Shown: piece by piece, positions 23,934 to 32,592 of the stretch
How positions within the stretch are numbered: the stretch's first letter is position 1
Layout of the letters: each line of letters opens with the position of its first letter
NCBI GenBank assembly: GCA_037445245.1
Contig: JBBIKU010000006.1
Location: 1 to 32,592, forward strand
Reading direction: 5' to 3'
DNA length: 32,592 bases
From: JBBIKU01 sp037445245
Lineage (GTDB): Bacteria; Chloroflexota; Anaerolineae; Anaerolineales; Anaerolineaceae
Translations under genes and position numbers: made by a program
Notes under the pieces: generated by a model
Told to the model about the DNA's origin: nothing
Databases searched by the model: none
What the model saw: only the letters and a program-made list of their open reading frames with translations

Positions 23934-24852
23934 ACTTGCGATTGACCAGGTAGATGCCGGTAAGCACGGTCAAGCCACCCAGCCACTGCGCCGGCAGCAA
24001 TCCCTCGCCCGCCAGCGGAATCGCCAGCAGCGCCGTGATCACCGGCTGAGCAATCATGGTCGGCGCTACCAGCGCCGCCGGCAGATGCCCCAGCGCAAAG
24101 CCGATGGCGAAATAGCCAAAAACCTGCGAGATGAGTCCGGCGCCCAGGAAGGACAAGTAAGTCGCCGGCGAATACCCACCCAGGGGGTTGCCTACGATCA
24201 GGTTGACCACCAGCAGCACCAGCGACGCCGTCACGCAAACGGGCCAGATGTAACTCAATGTGTTGAGCTGCTGCCGGGCGCGCTGCGTGACCAGATAAAA
24301 ACCGGCATAAAAAAGGCTGGAAATGATCGCCAGCAAATCGCCGCGTCCCAGGTGCGGATCGTTAATCAGGTCGTTGCCAAACACCACGCCAGCGCCCGCC
24401 AGCGTTAACACCAAGCCGAGCCAGAATCTGCCGCTCAAACGCTCCTTCCAGAACAAGAATGCCACCAGCGCCACCCATAGCGGGGCAATATTGTTGAGTA
24501 AAGTGGCATTGGCGATGCGTGTAAAACCCAACGCTGTGCTCCACACGGCGTGATCCATAGCGCTCAACGTGCCGCCCGCCGCCACCAGCAGGATCAAGCC
24601 GGGTTGAGAACGCAGCGGACGCTCCTTCTGCTTCCAATAAAACGGTAGCAGAACCAGCATCGCTAGCGCCATGCGATAAAACGAGGTGACCGTACCGGCA
24701 GCTTCTGCCCAGCGCACGAACAGGCTGGAAAGGCTCAACGCCAGAATCCCACCGACCAGCGCCAGGTAAGCCAGCACCTGAATTGACAGCCGCGCCCGCA
24801 GACGATATAAAACACCTGTTTTTGCAGCCGGTTGCAGGGAAGGTTGTTCCAT
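23932..24852 (-). CDS. EamA-family (DMT superfamily) transporter
   Basis: The 306-residue protein has about ten membrane helices in two repeated halves, as in 10-TM EamA transporters of metabolites. Landmarks are SLSSLFVRWAEAAGTVTSFYRM in the first half, the TRIANATLLNNIAPLWVALVAF segment, FWKERLSG after it, and the second-half APTMIAQPVITALLAIPLAGE and LGGLTVLTGIYLVNRK. The substrate cannot be inferred. The gene converges on the HD-GYP gene with 20 bases between stops. No convincing ribosome site is seen before ATG 24852; the 208-base region after it (24853-25060) shows only the promoter of the next gene. Confidence 0.88.
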   Translation of the reverse strand: MEQPSLQPAAKTGVLYRLRARLSIQVLAYLALVGGILALSLSSLFVRWAEAAGTVTSFYRMALAMLVLLPFYWKQKERPLRSQPGLILLVAAGGTLSAMDHAVWSTALGFTRIANATLLNNIAPLWVALVAFLFWKERLSGRFWLGLVLTLAGAGVVFGNDLINDPHLGRGDLLAIISSLFYAGFYLVTQRARQQLNTLSYIWPVCVTASLVLLVVNLIVGNPLGGYSPATYLSFLGAGLISQVFGYFAIGFALGHLPAALVAPTMIAQPVITALLAIPLAGEGLLPAQWLGGLTVLTGIYLVNRK

Positions 24853-25020
24853 AAAAGAAATCTCAGCGGAGTACTTTGCTTGTGCTCAGGCTACAACACA
24901 GCGGGGAGGAAGCACAGGGTTAGATTTTACCATCAATCGCGCCGTTCCCCTCAAAATATGGACGAAAGGCGATTCTTTTCGCCCGCTCACCAGGTTGCCG
25001 TTGTGCGCTGTGGATGGTGA

Positions 25021-25026
25021 TATAAT
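25021..25026 (+). promoter_or_regulatory. TATAAT -10 box before the Trm112-like gene
   Basis: A perfect TATAAT lies 34 bases before ATG 25061, leaving room for a leader with the GGAGG ribosome site (25052-25056). No clear -35 box is seen at 17 bases. Confidence 0.45.
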
Positions 25027-25060
25027 CGGGCTGGAGAAAGCCAAAAAAAATGGAGGAAGT

Positions 25061-25282
25061 ATGGTAAGCCCCGACTTGATTGAAATTCTGCGCTGCCCGG
25101 CATGCGTGCGTGAAAAGGAAGGACTGCTCGACATGCATCAGAAGGCCTGGTTCGTGTGCCGCGATTGCAGCCGGAAATATCCAATCATCGAAGACATCCC
25201 GGTGATGCTGATCGACGAAGGGGACAAATGGATCAGCACCGCCGTGGACAAACTCCCCGTTCCACCGCCCAAACCCGGTTAA
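25061..25282 (+). CDS. Trm112-family small zinc-ribbon protein
   Basis: The 73-residue protein has the Trm112/YcaR pattern: SPDLIEILRCPAC at the N-terminus, then VCRDCSRKYPIIEDIPVML. Four cysteines (C12, C15, C32, C35) can bind zinc, as in activator subunits of methyltransferases, though bacterial versions have no proven partner. GGAGG four bases before the ATG supports this start. The next gene begins 128 bases later and has its own promoter-like box, so this gene may be monocistronic. Confidence 0.85.
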   Translation: MVSPDLIEILRCPACVREKEGLLDMHQKAWFVCRDCSRKYPIIEDIPVMLIDEGDKWISTAVDKLPVPPPKPG

Positions 25283-25303
25283 ACTTCAACCCTGCAACGG
25301 ACT

Positions 25304-25380
25304 GCCGGGCAGGAATGATTTTTTCTGTCGACCTGGAACTGGAATCGTTCTTGCAACGGAGCACCCATATTCCTGCCGGC
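25304..25380. promoter_or_regulatory. Inverted repeat spanning the LCP promoter region
   Basis: GCCGGGCAGGAAT (25304-25316) and ATTCCTGCCGGC (25369-25380) are inverted copies differing by one extra G. The right arm falls near -35 relative to the -10 box at 25399. It could be a regulator-binding pair or a long-loop hairpin; the function is unknown. Confidence 0.3.
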
Positions 25381-25398
25381 TTGGGCGTAGAAATCGGA

Positions 25399-25404
25399 TA
25401 CAAT
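25399..25404 (+). promoter_or_regulatory. TACAAT -10 box six bases before the LCP start (leaderless)
   Basis: TACAAT ends six bases before ATG 25411, the same geometry as the TATAAT before the flippase-like gene. No ribosome site lies in the six bases between. Confidence 0.45.
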
Positions 25405-25410
25405 TAGCTT

Positions 25411-26820
25411 ATGTCACGAGCTCAAATGCGTACTACCAAAAAACCACGGTCAATGGATCGCTTGACCCTCGGACTGTTGATCGCCTTTGGCGTGCTGGCG
25501 GTGGCTACTGCCATTTTGGCATTCGTCATTGTCCGCAACCTGGTGCTCTCCTGGGACAGCACCGATCTCCCCGGTGCGCCCCGGATTTCTCAAGCGCAAA
25601 AAACTCCCGGCGCAGCCGGTGGCGGCGTGCCGCTTCAACCACCCAGCGGACCCACCCCCCAACCCTGGGATGGCAAAAGCCGGGTGAACATCCTCTTCAT
25701 GGGTCTGGATTACCGCGACTGGGAGGCTGGAGAAACCCCCCGGACCGACACCATGATCCTGTTCACCATCGACCCCATCTCTAAAACGGCGGGGATGCTC
25801 GCCATCCCGCGCGATATGTGGGTCAGTATTCCCGGGCACGAACACGGACGCATCAATACGGCGTACTTCCTGGGTGAGGTTTACAAACTCCCCGGCGGAG
25901 GACCGGGACTGGCGGCAAAGACGGTTGAGCATTTCCTCGGTGTGCCGGTGCATTTCTACGCCCAGCTCGACTTTATGGCATTCGTGCGCTTTATCGACGA
26001 ACTGGAATGCCTCGATTTGCACGTGCGGGAAGAGATCCGCATCGGGCGTCTCGGTGAACCTGACTCGATCTTGCTGCGCGAGGGTGTGATGTGTTACGAC
26101 GGGCTGACCGTCCTGGGTTACGCCCGCGCCCGCAACACCGAAGGCGGTGACTTCGACCGCGCTCGCCGCCAGCAGGAAGTGATCATGGCGATCCGCCAGC
26201 AGATCCTGACCTTCGACATGCTGCCAACCCTGATTGCCAAAGCGCCGACGCTTTACGCCGAACTTGCTTCCGGCATCAATACCAATATGACCCTCAACCA
26301 GTTGATCCAACTGGCGGTGCTCGCCGCACAGATCGAGGACGGCAACATCTTGCACGGCGTTATCGCTCCACCCAAACAGGTCGACTTCGGCACCTCACCC
26401 GACGGGCAGCAGATCCTCATCCCCATCCCGGATCAAATCCGCCTGTTGCGGGATGAGATTTTCACCACCGGCGGTCCGGTCGGACCGGCTGCGGTGGCAA
26501 GCGATCCCAGTGAGTTGATCCGCTCAGAGCAGGCGCGCCTCTCGATACAGAACGGCTCCCTCGCCGCCGGACTAGCGAACCGCACCGGCGAATACTTCCG
26601 GTCGATGGGTCTGAACGTAGTCGAGGAGACCAACGCCGACCGAGTTTACGAGAGCACCACCCTGGTGATCATGACTGGCAAGCCCTACACCACGCGCTAC
26701 CTGGCTGAATTGATGGGCGTATCGAGCGGTGATATCTACAACCGCTACGACCCCGAAGCCTCGGTTGACCTGATCATCATCGTTGGAAACGACTGGGCAA
26801 ACAACAACCCCATGCCTTGA
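25411..26820 (+). CDS. LytR-CpsA-Psr (LCP) family protein with LytR C-terminal domain
   Basis: The 469-residue protein has a basic N-terminus, one membrane helix (about 20-42), a Pro/Gly-rich linker and an LCP domain (about 88-265) outside the membrane. Landmarks are RVNILFMGLDYR, the Arg/Asp pair in RTDTMILFTIDP, GMLAIPRDMWV, GRINTAYFLG, and YARARNTEGGDFDRARRQQEV. These residues bind polyprenyl-pyrophosphate in LCP enzymes, which attach glycopolymers to the cell wall or other acceptors. Residues about 375-465 (ARLSIQNGSLAAGLANRTGEYF) form a LytR_C domain. In an organism likely to lack a classic thick wall, the acceptor is an open question. The gene ends directly against the stop of the opposing gene with no spacer. 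Confidence 0.92.
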   Translation: MSRAQMRTTKKPRSMDRLTLGLLIAFGVLAVATAILAFVIVRNLVLSWDSTDLPGAPRISQAQKTPGAAGGGVPLQPPSGPTPQPWDGKSRVNILFMGLDYRDWEAGETPRTDTMILFTIDPISKTAGMLAIPRDMWVSIPGHEHGRINTAYFLGEVYKLPGGGPGLAAKTVEHFLGVPVHFYAQLDFMAFVRFIDELECLDLHVREEIRIGRLGEPDSILLREGVMCYDGLTVLGYARARNTEGGDFDRARRQQEVIMAIRQQILTFDMLPTLIAKAPTLYAELASGINTNMTLNQLIQLAVLAAQIEDGNILHGVIAPPKQVDFGTSPDGQQILIPIPDQIRLLRDEIFTTGGPVGPAAVASDPSELIRSEQARLSIQNGSLAAGLANRTGEYFRSMGLNVVEETNADRVYESTTLVIMTGKPYTTRYLAELMGVSSGDIYNRYDPEASVDLIIIVGNDWANNNPMP

Positions 26821-27687
26821 TTAAGGCTCGGCGAAAACCAGTTTCCAACCCCCAGCGCTGAATCCATCCGCCGTCTCGCATTGCGGGACGGCGATTTCGT
26901 TCACCTCTTCTCCCCCCTCGCCCACCCGCAGGCTGTACAGCACGCCGGGCGCCATGCGGAAGTCAGCATAGCCCGGGCTGCGACGGGGATTCAGTCCGGT
27001 GAAAAAGAACTCCTGCCCTTCATCCCAGGCAATATCCACCCGCACCGCCGGCAGCGGTTGACGGTTGCGGTCAACCACTTCCACTTGCAACAAGCCGGCG
27101 GTGAAGTTCTCCTCACACACCAGCTCCCGCTCGCGCAGCACGAACGCCACCCCCGGCGTTGGTTGAAGCAAGGCAACGCGGGGGGTGAAAGTCGCCAGTG
27201 GGGTTGCGCTCGCAGCAGGTGGCGGGGTGGGTGACATCACCGCCAGACGCTCATCGGGGGTGGCGGAGGGCAACGGATCGCCGCCGGGCGAGGGGCTCTC
27301 GCCGTTCGACGAAGCTGGCGGGGAATTGGCTGGCTCGTCCGCCGCATGCGGCGCTTCGCCCAGCGCCGCCGCCAGTTGCGCCAGCGCCCGCGCTTCTTGC
27401 TGCGAGCCGCCCTGCGCCAGAACCTGCTGCGCCTGAGCGCCCAGTTCAAAAGCCGGGCGTTCGTCGCCCAGCAAGGCAAGCCGGCTGCGGGCGCGCCCCA
27501 AATCGGGGTTGGACTGGTACGCCAGGGCAATCAGACTGCGATAGTGATCCTTGAATTCGGGGCGCAGCGTGTCTGGAGCGGTATCAATGTACGCCACCGG
27601 GTCGATCAGCCAGGCGTACAGCAAACCCAGCGCCAGCCCGATCACCACCCCGGTCAACAGGTACCACGGACCGCGCGACTCGTTCAA
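26821..27687 (-). CDS. Membrane-anchored protein, paralogue of its upstream neighbour
   Basis: The 288-residue protein has one membrane helix (about 8-28), then a conserved segment DPVAYIDTAPDTLRPEFKDHY shared with the upstream gene product, a helical region, a long Pro/Ser/Thr-rich linker (about 120-175), and a beta-rich C-terminal domain (about 180-288) with FFTGLNPRRSPGYADF. The C-terminal part may be extracellular. TTG 27687 is chosen as start: it overlaps the TGA of the preceding gene and GGAGG lies 10 bases upstream. Family and function are not recognised. It converges on the LCP gene with no gap. Confidence 0.6.
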   Translation of the reverse strand: MNESRGPWYLLTGVVIGLALGLLYAWLIDPVAYIDTAPDTLRPEFKDHYRSLIALAYQSNPDLGRARSRLALLGDERPAFELGAQAQQVLAQGGSQQEARALAQLAAALGEAPHAADEPANSPPASSNGESPSPGGDPLPSATPDERLAVMSPTPPPAASATPLATFTPRVALLQPTPGVAFVLRERELVCEENFTAGLLQVEVVDRNRQPLPAVRVDIAWDEGQEFFFTGLNPRRSPGYADFRMAPGVLYSLRVGEGGEEVNEIAVPQCETADGFSAGGWKLVFAEP

Positions 27688-28046
27688 GGCTGCAATTCCT
27701 CCGCTTCGGGCGACCAATTTTGCAATTCGAGCGACAGTCTGCCCAACCGATCCAGGTCGCGGTTGCTGTAGTCCAGTTCCTGAGCGGTGATGATGGCGCG
27801 CTGAACAATGCGCAGGGGGGCGTCATCTGCCAGCAGTTGCAAGCGCTTCACCGCCAGATCCACGCTGCCATCACCCTCATAGATCTCAGCCACCATCAGA
27901 ACGTAATCGGTTTTGTAATCTTCCCGCAGACTATCCGGCGTGGTGTTGACGTATTGAACCGGGTTGAAAACCCAGCCGTACGCCAGCCCGGCAGCCACAC
28001 CCAGGGCAATGCTGATCAAAAACCACACCAGGCGACCCGAACGCAT
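27684..28046 (-). CDS. Small membrane-anchored protein, paralogue of its downstream neighbour
   Basis: The 120-residue protein has one membrane helix (about 6-26) followed by NPVQYVNTTPDSLREDYKTDY, closely similar to the segment after the helix in the downstream protein, and then helices to the C-terminus. It starts three bases after the urocanate hydratase stop, and its own TGA overlaps the next start (TTGA), so the three genes are coupled. I do not recognise a family; pairs of such proteins hint at a structural or secretion role rather than histidine catabolism. Confidence 0.65.
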   Translation of the reverse strand: MRSGRLVWFLISIALGVAAGLAYGWVFNPVQYVNTTPDSLREDYKTDYVLMVAEIYEGDGSVDLAVKRLQLLADDAPLRIVQRAIITAQELDYSNRDLDRLGRLSLELQNWSPEAEELQP

Positions 28047-28049
28047 GCC

Positions 28050-29708
<1,659 letters not shown>

Positions 29709-29745
29709 AGGCACCTCCTGTTGGGAGAAGAATGATCTACCCTTG

Positions 29746-29751
29746 ATTATA
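29746..29751 (-). promoter_or_regulatory. TATAAT -10 box before hutU
   Basis: A perfect TATAAT on the minus strand would start transcription near 29739, about 30 bases before GTG 29708, leaving room for the AGGAGG site. No convincing -35 box at 17 bases. Confidence 0.5.
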
Positions 29752-29782
29752 CGCCATCCCGCCCCGGCAAAATAAAAAATGG

Positions 29783-29792
29783 NNNNNNNNNN
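29783..29792. other. Assembly gap (10 N)
   Basis: Ten Ns lie 13 bases before palindromic repeat copy C. Sequence may be missing between hutU and the 2-hydroxyacid dehydrogenase, so their adjacency is not certain. Confidence 0.98.
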
Positions 29793-29805
29793 TCATGGCT
29801 GCCCA

Positions 29806-29837
29806 CTTGTAACCGGGGTCGCCGACCCCGGCTACAA
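29806..29837. repeat. Palindromic dispersed repeat, copy C
   Basis: TTGTAA, CCGGGGTCG, a central C, CGACCCCGG and CTACAA form a near-perfect palindrome. Compared with copy A, both stem arms carry the matching change (GATC to GGTC on one arm, GATC to GACC on the other), so pairing is preserved. It is followed by AACACTGG, unlike the AAGAAGCG of copies A and B. Confidence 0.8.
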
Positions 29838-29886
29838 CACTGGAATAGGTACGATTTCGAAGCAGCCGATTTGGGCTACTATCCAC

Positions 29887-30909
29887 TCAATACCCTTTAT
29901 CCAGATCGATGCAGTTGTGCAGGGCGCCGCCCGCCAGGTAGAGCTTGAGGTTCTCGATAAAGAGCGCCAGCGTTCGCTCCTTGTAATGGCGGCTGATGCC
30001 CGAAATGTGCGGCGAAAGGATTACGTTGGGCAGTTTCCAGAACGGGCTTTCGGGCGGCAGCGGTTCCTGATTGAAGACGTCCAGGGCGGCGCCGGCGATG
30101 CGGTTTTCGCCCAGGGCGGCGATCAGGGCTTCTTCGTCGATGACCCCGCCGCGGCTGACGTCGACCACATAAGCGCTGGGCCTCATCGCCTGGATCGCTT
30201 CACTGTCGATCAAACCGCGGGTGCGCGCGGTCAAGGGAACGGTGACGACCACGAAGTCACAGCCGGGCAGCATCGAGCGCAGCGCCTCCACCGGGTAGAG
30301 CCGGGTAAACAAGCGCCCCTCTGGGTCGCCCAGACCCTCCGGGATGTACTCGTCGTCGTAGGGAAGCATCACGTCGCGCTTGACCGCCAGAATCTGCACC
30401 CCGAACGGCTGCAGCAGGCGGGCAACCTCACGCCCGATGCTGCCATAACCGATGATGCCCACCGTGCTGCCGCGCAGTTCACGCGGCGTGAAGCGCTCCC
30501 AACCGTCGACCAACCACTCCGCCTTCTTCTGACTGGCAAGAATCAGCGGCAAGTGATGCCCCAGCGCCAGCAGCATGGTAACCACAAACTCCGCCATGTG
30601 AGCGGCTGAGGCGCCGCTCATGGTGGTGAACCGGATATCCTCCCGCGCCAGCAAGGGGTGCTGCAAAAGGTCATCCACCCCGGTGTAATAGAATTGTACC
30701 CAGCGCAGCGCCGGCGCCGCCTGAGGCTGTGGCAGTACGTTGCGGGTGAACAGCACCTCGGTGCGTTTCCAGGTTTCAGCAGGGATCTCCTCTGCTCTGG
30801 TAGCTGCCTGAAAAGTGATCTTCAAGCGCGGTGAAAGTCGCCGCAGCGACTCGAGTTGTTGTTCAGAAAAGTTGATCGTCAACAGAACTTCAATGGGTTT
30901 GTCTTCCAT
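29887..30909 (-). CDS. D-2-hydroxyacid dehydrogenase, NAD-dependent
   Basis: The 340-residue protein has the split two-domain layout of the D-2-hydroxyacid dehydrogenase family. The dinucleotide-binding motif GIIGYGSIGREVA is near residues 150-162. The catalytic Arg is in DVSRGGVIDEEAL, the Glu in ALDVFNQEPLPPESPFW, and the His in LSPHISG. It reduces 2-oxoacids or oxidises 2-hydroxyacids; the substrate (glyoxylate, phosphoglycerate, 2-oxoglutarate or another) is not readable. It begins 11 bases after the CoA-transferase B subunit, so the three minus-strand genes probably form an operon, favouring a role in amino-acid or acyl-CoA metabolism. The ribosome site is weak. Confidence 0.88.
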   Translation of the reverse strand: MEDKPIEVLLTINFSEQQLESLRRLSPRLKITFQAATRAEEIPAETWKRTEVLFTRNVLPQPQAAPALRWVQFYYTGVDDLLQHPLLAREDIRFTTMSGASAAHMAEFVVTMLLALGHHLPLILASQKKAEWLVDGWERFTPRELRGSTVGIIGYGSIGREVARLLQPFGVQILAVKRDVMLPYDDEYIPEGLGDPEGRLFTRLYPVEALRSMLPGCDFVVVTVPLTARTRGLIDSEAIQAMRPSAYVVDVSRGGVIDEEALIAALGENRIAGAALDVFNQEPLPPESPFWKLPNVILSPHISGISRHYKERTLALFIENLKLYLAGGALHNCIDLDKGY

Positions 30910-30920
30910 AAGGGGTTGGG

Positions 30921-31676
30921 TCAGATATAAATATGATCGGGGTCCAACTCGGTGCGCAGGATGCGCAGTTCCTCGGCGGTGGGCGGCGCGGTCTCGACCA
31001 ACTCGGGCGCAACCTTAAGTTCCCAGCCAGTGTTCTCCCGAACCTGCTCAATTTGTACCCCGGGGTGGATTGCCGCCAGGATCAACTCGCCGTTTTCATC
31101 CGGCTGCAAGATGCCCAGATTGGTGACCACCGCCTGCGTACCACCGCCGCGGGCGGCAGTAGCGGCGCGCTGGCGATGACCACCCAGAAAACCGGCAGAG
31201 GTGATGAAATCCACCCGCGCCGGGAAGCGCCGTTTCTGGTGCGGCGTCATCACGTAACAGCGGTTGACCCAGCCGGCGATCTCCATCGAGCCACCAGAAC
31301 CCGGCAGACGCGTCTTAGGGCGAGCGTAATCACCGATGACGGTGGCGTTGATGTTGCCAAAGCGATCGATCTGCGCCCCACCCAGAAAACCGACATCGAT
31401 ATTACCGCGCTGCAAGTAGAGGGTGAAGATCTCATACATGCTGCAAACCAGCGACGCCCCGCTCACCAGGGTGGGGTCGCCAATCGAGAGCGGCAGCCGC
31501 GACGGGCGTGAGCCGACCACCCCTGCCTCGTAGATCAGGTTCAGGTGGGGGGCATGCGTCAGCCGCGCCAGGTTACAGGCAAGGTTGGGCAGCCCAACCC
31601 CAACCAGCACCACATCACCGTCGCGCAGCAGGCGGGCAGCGTTTACGGTCATCAATTCAGCGGCGGTGTAATCCAT
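30921..31676 (-). CDS. Family I CoA-transferase, subunit B (glutaconate CoA-transferase-like)
   Basis: The 251-residue protein matches the B subunit of glutaconate-type CoA-transferases. E50 in LIYEAGVVG is in the position of the catalytic Glu that forms the glutamyl-CoA thioester, which argues for true transferase rather than hydrolase activity. GFLGGAQIDRFGNINATVIGD near 108-128 and LPGSGGSMEIAG near 137-148 are family landmarks. ATG 31676 overlaps the stop of the A-subunit gene by one base, and GGAG stands seven bases before it, so the two subunits should be made in equal amounts. Donor and acceptor acids are unknown. Confidence 0.85.
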   Translation of the reverse strand: MDYTAAELMTVNAARLLRDGDVVLVGVGLPNLACNLARLTHAPHLNLIYEAGVVGSRPSRLPLSIGDPTLVSGASLVCSMYEIFTLYLQRGNIDVGFLGGAQIDRFGNINATVIGDYARPKTRLPGSGGSMEIAGWVNRCYVMTPHQKRRFPARVDFITSAGFLGGHRQRAATAARGGGTQAVVTNLGILQPDENGELILAAIHPGVQIEQVRENTGWELKVAPELVETAPPTAEELRILRTELDPDHIYI

Positions 31677-32578
31677 CAATGGTCTCCGTAATCCACCGGG
31701 ACGCTCGGACGGCTTTTCACCCCCAGCCGGCGGTGAACCTCGTCGCCCAGCTTTTGCCAATATTCGCTGCGGTCGCCCACGCCAAATACCCATTCGTCGA
31801 GATAGTCCTGAACGCTCTGGCGGCTTTCACTGATCTGGTCCCAGGCGAGATAAAAGTTGTTATCACGGTCGTAATAACCCTGGGCATAAGAAGGGTGGGC
31901 GCAATAGGGAACGGGACACACGGCATCGACAATGAACCCTGGAATGATCGTCCGGTTGGGGTCGGAACGGATGACCTCCTCGCTGACGATTTCCTCTGCC
32001 GTCAGGATCACCCGCTCGGCAGCGAACGCCGATTCCTTCTGTTCACCGACAATGCCCCAAATCTGGGCGTTACCGCTGGCATCCGCCCGCTGCACATGGA
32101 CGATCGCCACATCCGGCTTGAGCGGCGGCACCACCACCACTTCCACGCCAGTGTATGGATCGGCAACCCGGCGGAAGTTGGGATTGGCTTTTTCTAGATC
32201 GGGAGCGGCGGTCTGGTTCATGGGAATGAAGGGCAGACCGCTGGCGCCCGCTTGAAGGCGCGAGATCATGCTGAAATGAGAGTATTCCTCCCAGGCGAGA
32301 TTTCCCGCTTCGATCTCCTGACGCAGGATACGCAGTGAGCCGACACCGGGGTTGCCCATATAAGAGAAGATGACCTTGCGGGCGCAGCCGGCGGCGACCA
32401 TCTGATCGTAGATCAAATCGGGGGTCGCCCGCGCCAGCACCAGTCGGCGGCGACCCTGACGGATGATCTCATGCCCGGCGGCAAAGGGGATCAGGTGGGT
32501 GAATCCGGCGGCGTAAACGCAATCACCGTCCCCCACCAGTTGCGAAATGGCTTCAGCCAGCGAACACAGCTTGGACAT
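31676..32578 (-). CDS. Family I CoA-transferase, subunit A (glutaconate CoA-transferase-like)
   Basis: The 300-residue protein matches the A subunit of glutaconate-type CoA-transferases. Landmarks are DGDCVYAAGFTHLIPFAAGHEIIRQG near residues 17-42, LARATPDLIYDQMVAAGCARKVIFSYMGNPGVG near 47-79, and HVQRADASGNAQIWG near 160-174. A subunits lack the catalytic Glu, which is in B. ATG 32578 is preferred over an in-frame GTG two codons earlier. The complete gene ends 14 bases before the window edge; what lies upstream is not visible, so the operon may start earlier. Confidence 0.87.
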   Translation of the reverse strand: MSKLCSLAEAISQLVGDGDCVYAAGFTHLIPFAAGHEIIRQGRRRLVLARATPDLIYDQMVAAGCARKVIFSYMGNPGVGSLRILRQEIEAGNLAWEEYSHFSMISRLQAGASGLPFIPMNQTAAPDLEKANPNFRRVADPYTGVEVVVVPPLKPDVAIVHVQRADASGNAQIWGIVGEQKESAFAAERVILTAEEIVSEEVIRSDPNRTIIPGFIVDAVCPVPYCAHPSYAQGYYDRDNNFYLAWDQISESRQSVQDYLDEWVFGVGDRSEYWQKLGDEVHRRLGVKSRPSVPVDYGDH

Positions 32579-32592
32579 AGGCACCCTGCTTA

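Noticed and set aside
24832..25020. 62-codon plus-strand frame between EamA and Trm112 genes
   Set aside because: It starts inside the EamA gene, lacks a ribosome site and has no protein-like features.

Overview
This window looks like a scaffold from a moderately GC-rich member of the Chloroflexota, most likely Anaerolineae. That placement is inferred from protein character, not from a marker gene. Supporting signs are a cytoplasmic LysM protein paired with a DAK2-like protein, an S-box (SAM-I) riboswitch before metK, Trm112/FmdB-type zinc ribbons, a flippase-like protein with an FAD oxidoreductase, and several TATAAT-like boxes placed directly before start codons. Two runs of 10 Ns (305-314 and 29783-29792) are assembly gaps. 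The first splits a gene. No rRNA, tRNA, CRISPR array, transposase or prophage gene was seen.

Layout. 1-1112: 3' part of a GT39-like membrane glycosyltransferase, then a strong hairpin. 1173-2239 (-): LysM protein and DAK2-like protein in one operon. 2240-2708: long intergenic region with a dyad, a small ORF and a stable hairpin. 2709-3821: AmrS-type radical SAM enzyme. 3936-5853: AT-richer type II restriction-modification pair, probably acquired. 5918-8284: zinc-type L-asparaginase, endonuclease III and a stand-alone pyruvate-kinase C-terminal domain. 8352-9839 (-): metK behind a complete S-box leader with promoter, aptamer and terminator. 9911-13291: a damaged stretch holding a DUF364-like gene with an internal stop, an intact DsrE-family gene, and an msrP gene with two frameshifts that runs in frame into a frameshifted histidine kinase. 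13245-16618 (-): adenosine deaminase, FAD oxidoreductase and flippase-like membrane protein. 16725-17491: LysE-type exporter with an internal amber codon, and a 46-residue membrane protein. 17492-17929: two copies of a palindromic repeat (third copy at 29806). 17930-20458 (-): FmdB zinc ribbon, histidine phosphatase, RarA. 20708-23911: large SBP-PAS-GAF-HD-GYP sensor. 23932-24852 (-): EamA transporter. 25061-26820: Trm112-like protein and LCP-family protein. 26821-29708 (-): urocanate hydratase with two downstream tandem paralogous membrane-anchored proteins. 29887-32578 (-): CoA-transferase A and B subunits followed by a 2-hydroxyacid dehydrogenase.

How the genes may work together. The right end suggests amino-acid catabolism: urocanate hydratase (histidine to glutamate) lies beside a 2-hydroxyacid dehydrogenase and a glutaconate-type CoA-transferase, which would suit glutamate breakdown through 2-hydroxyglutarate; the substrates are inferred. 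metK appears to be controlled by SAM through transcription termination. The least explained items are the msrP-histidine kinase junction, the palindromic repeat family whose stem changes are compensatory, the restriction endonuclease of unrecognised subfamily, the cytoplasmic LysM/DAK2-like pair, and the paralogous pair behind hutU.
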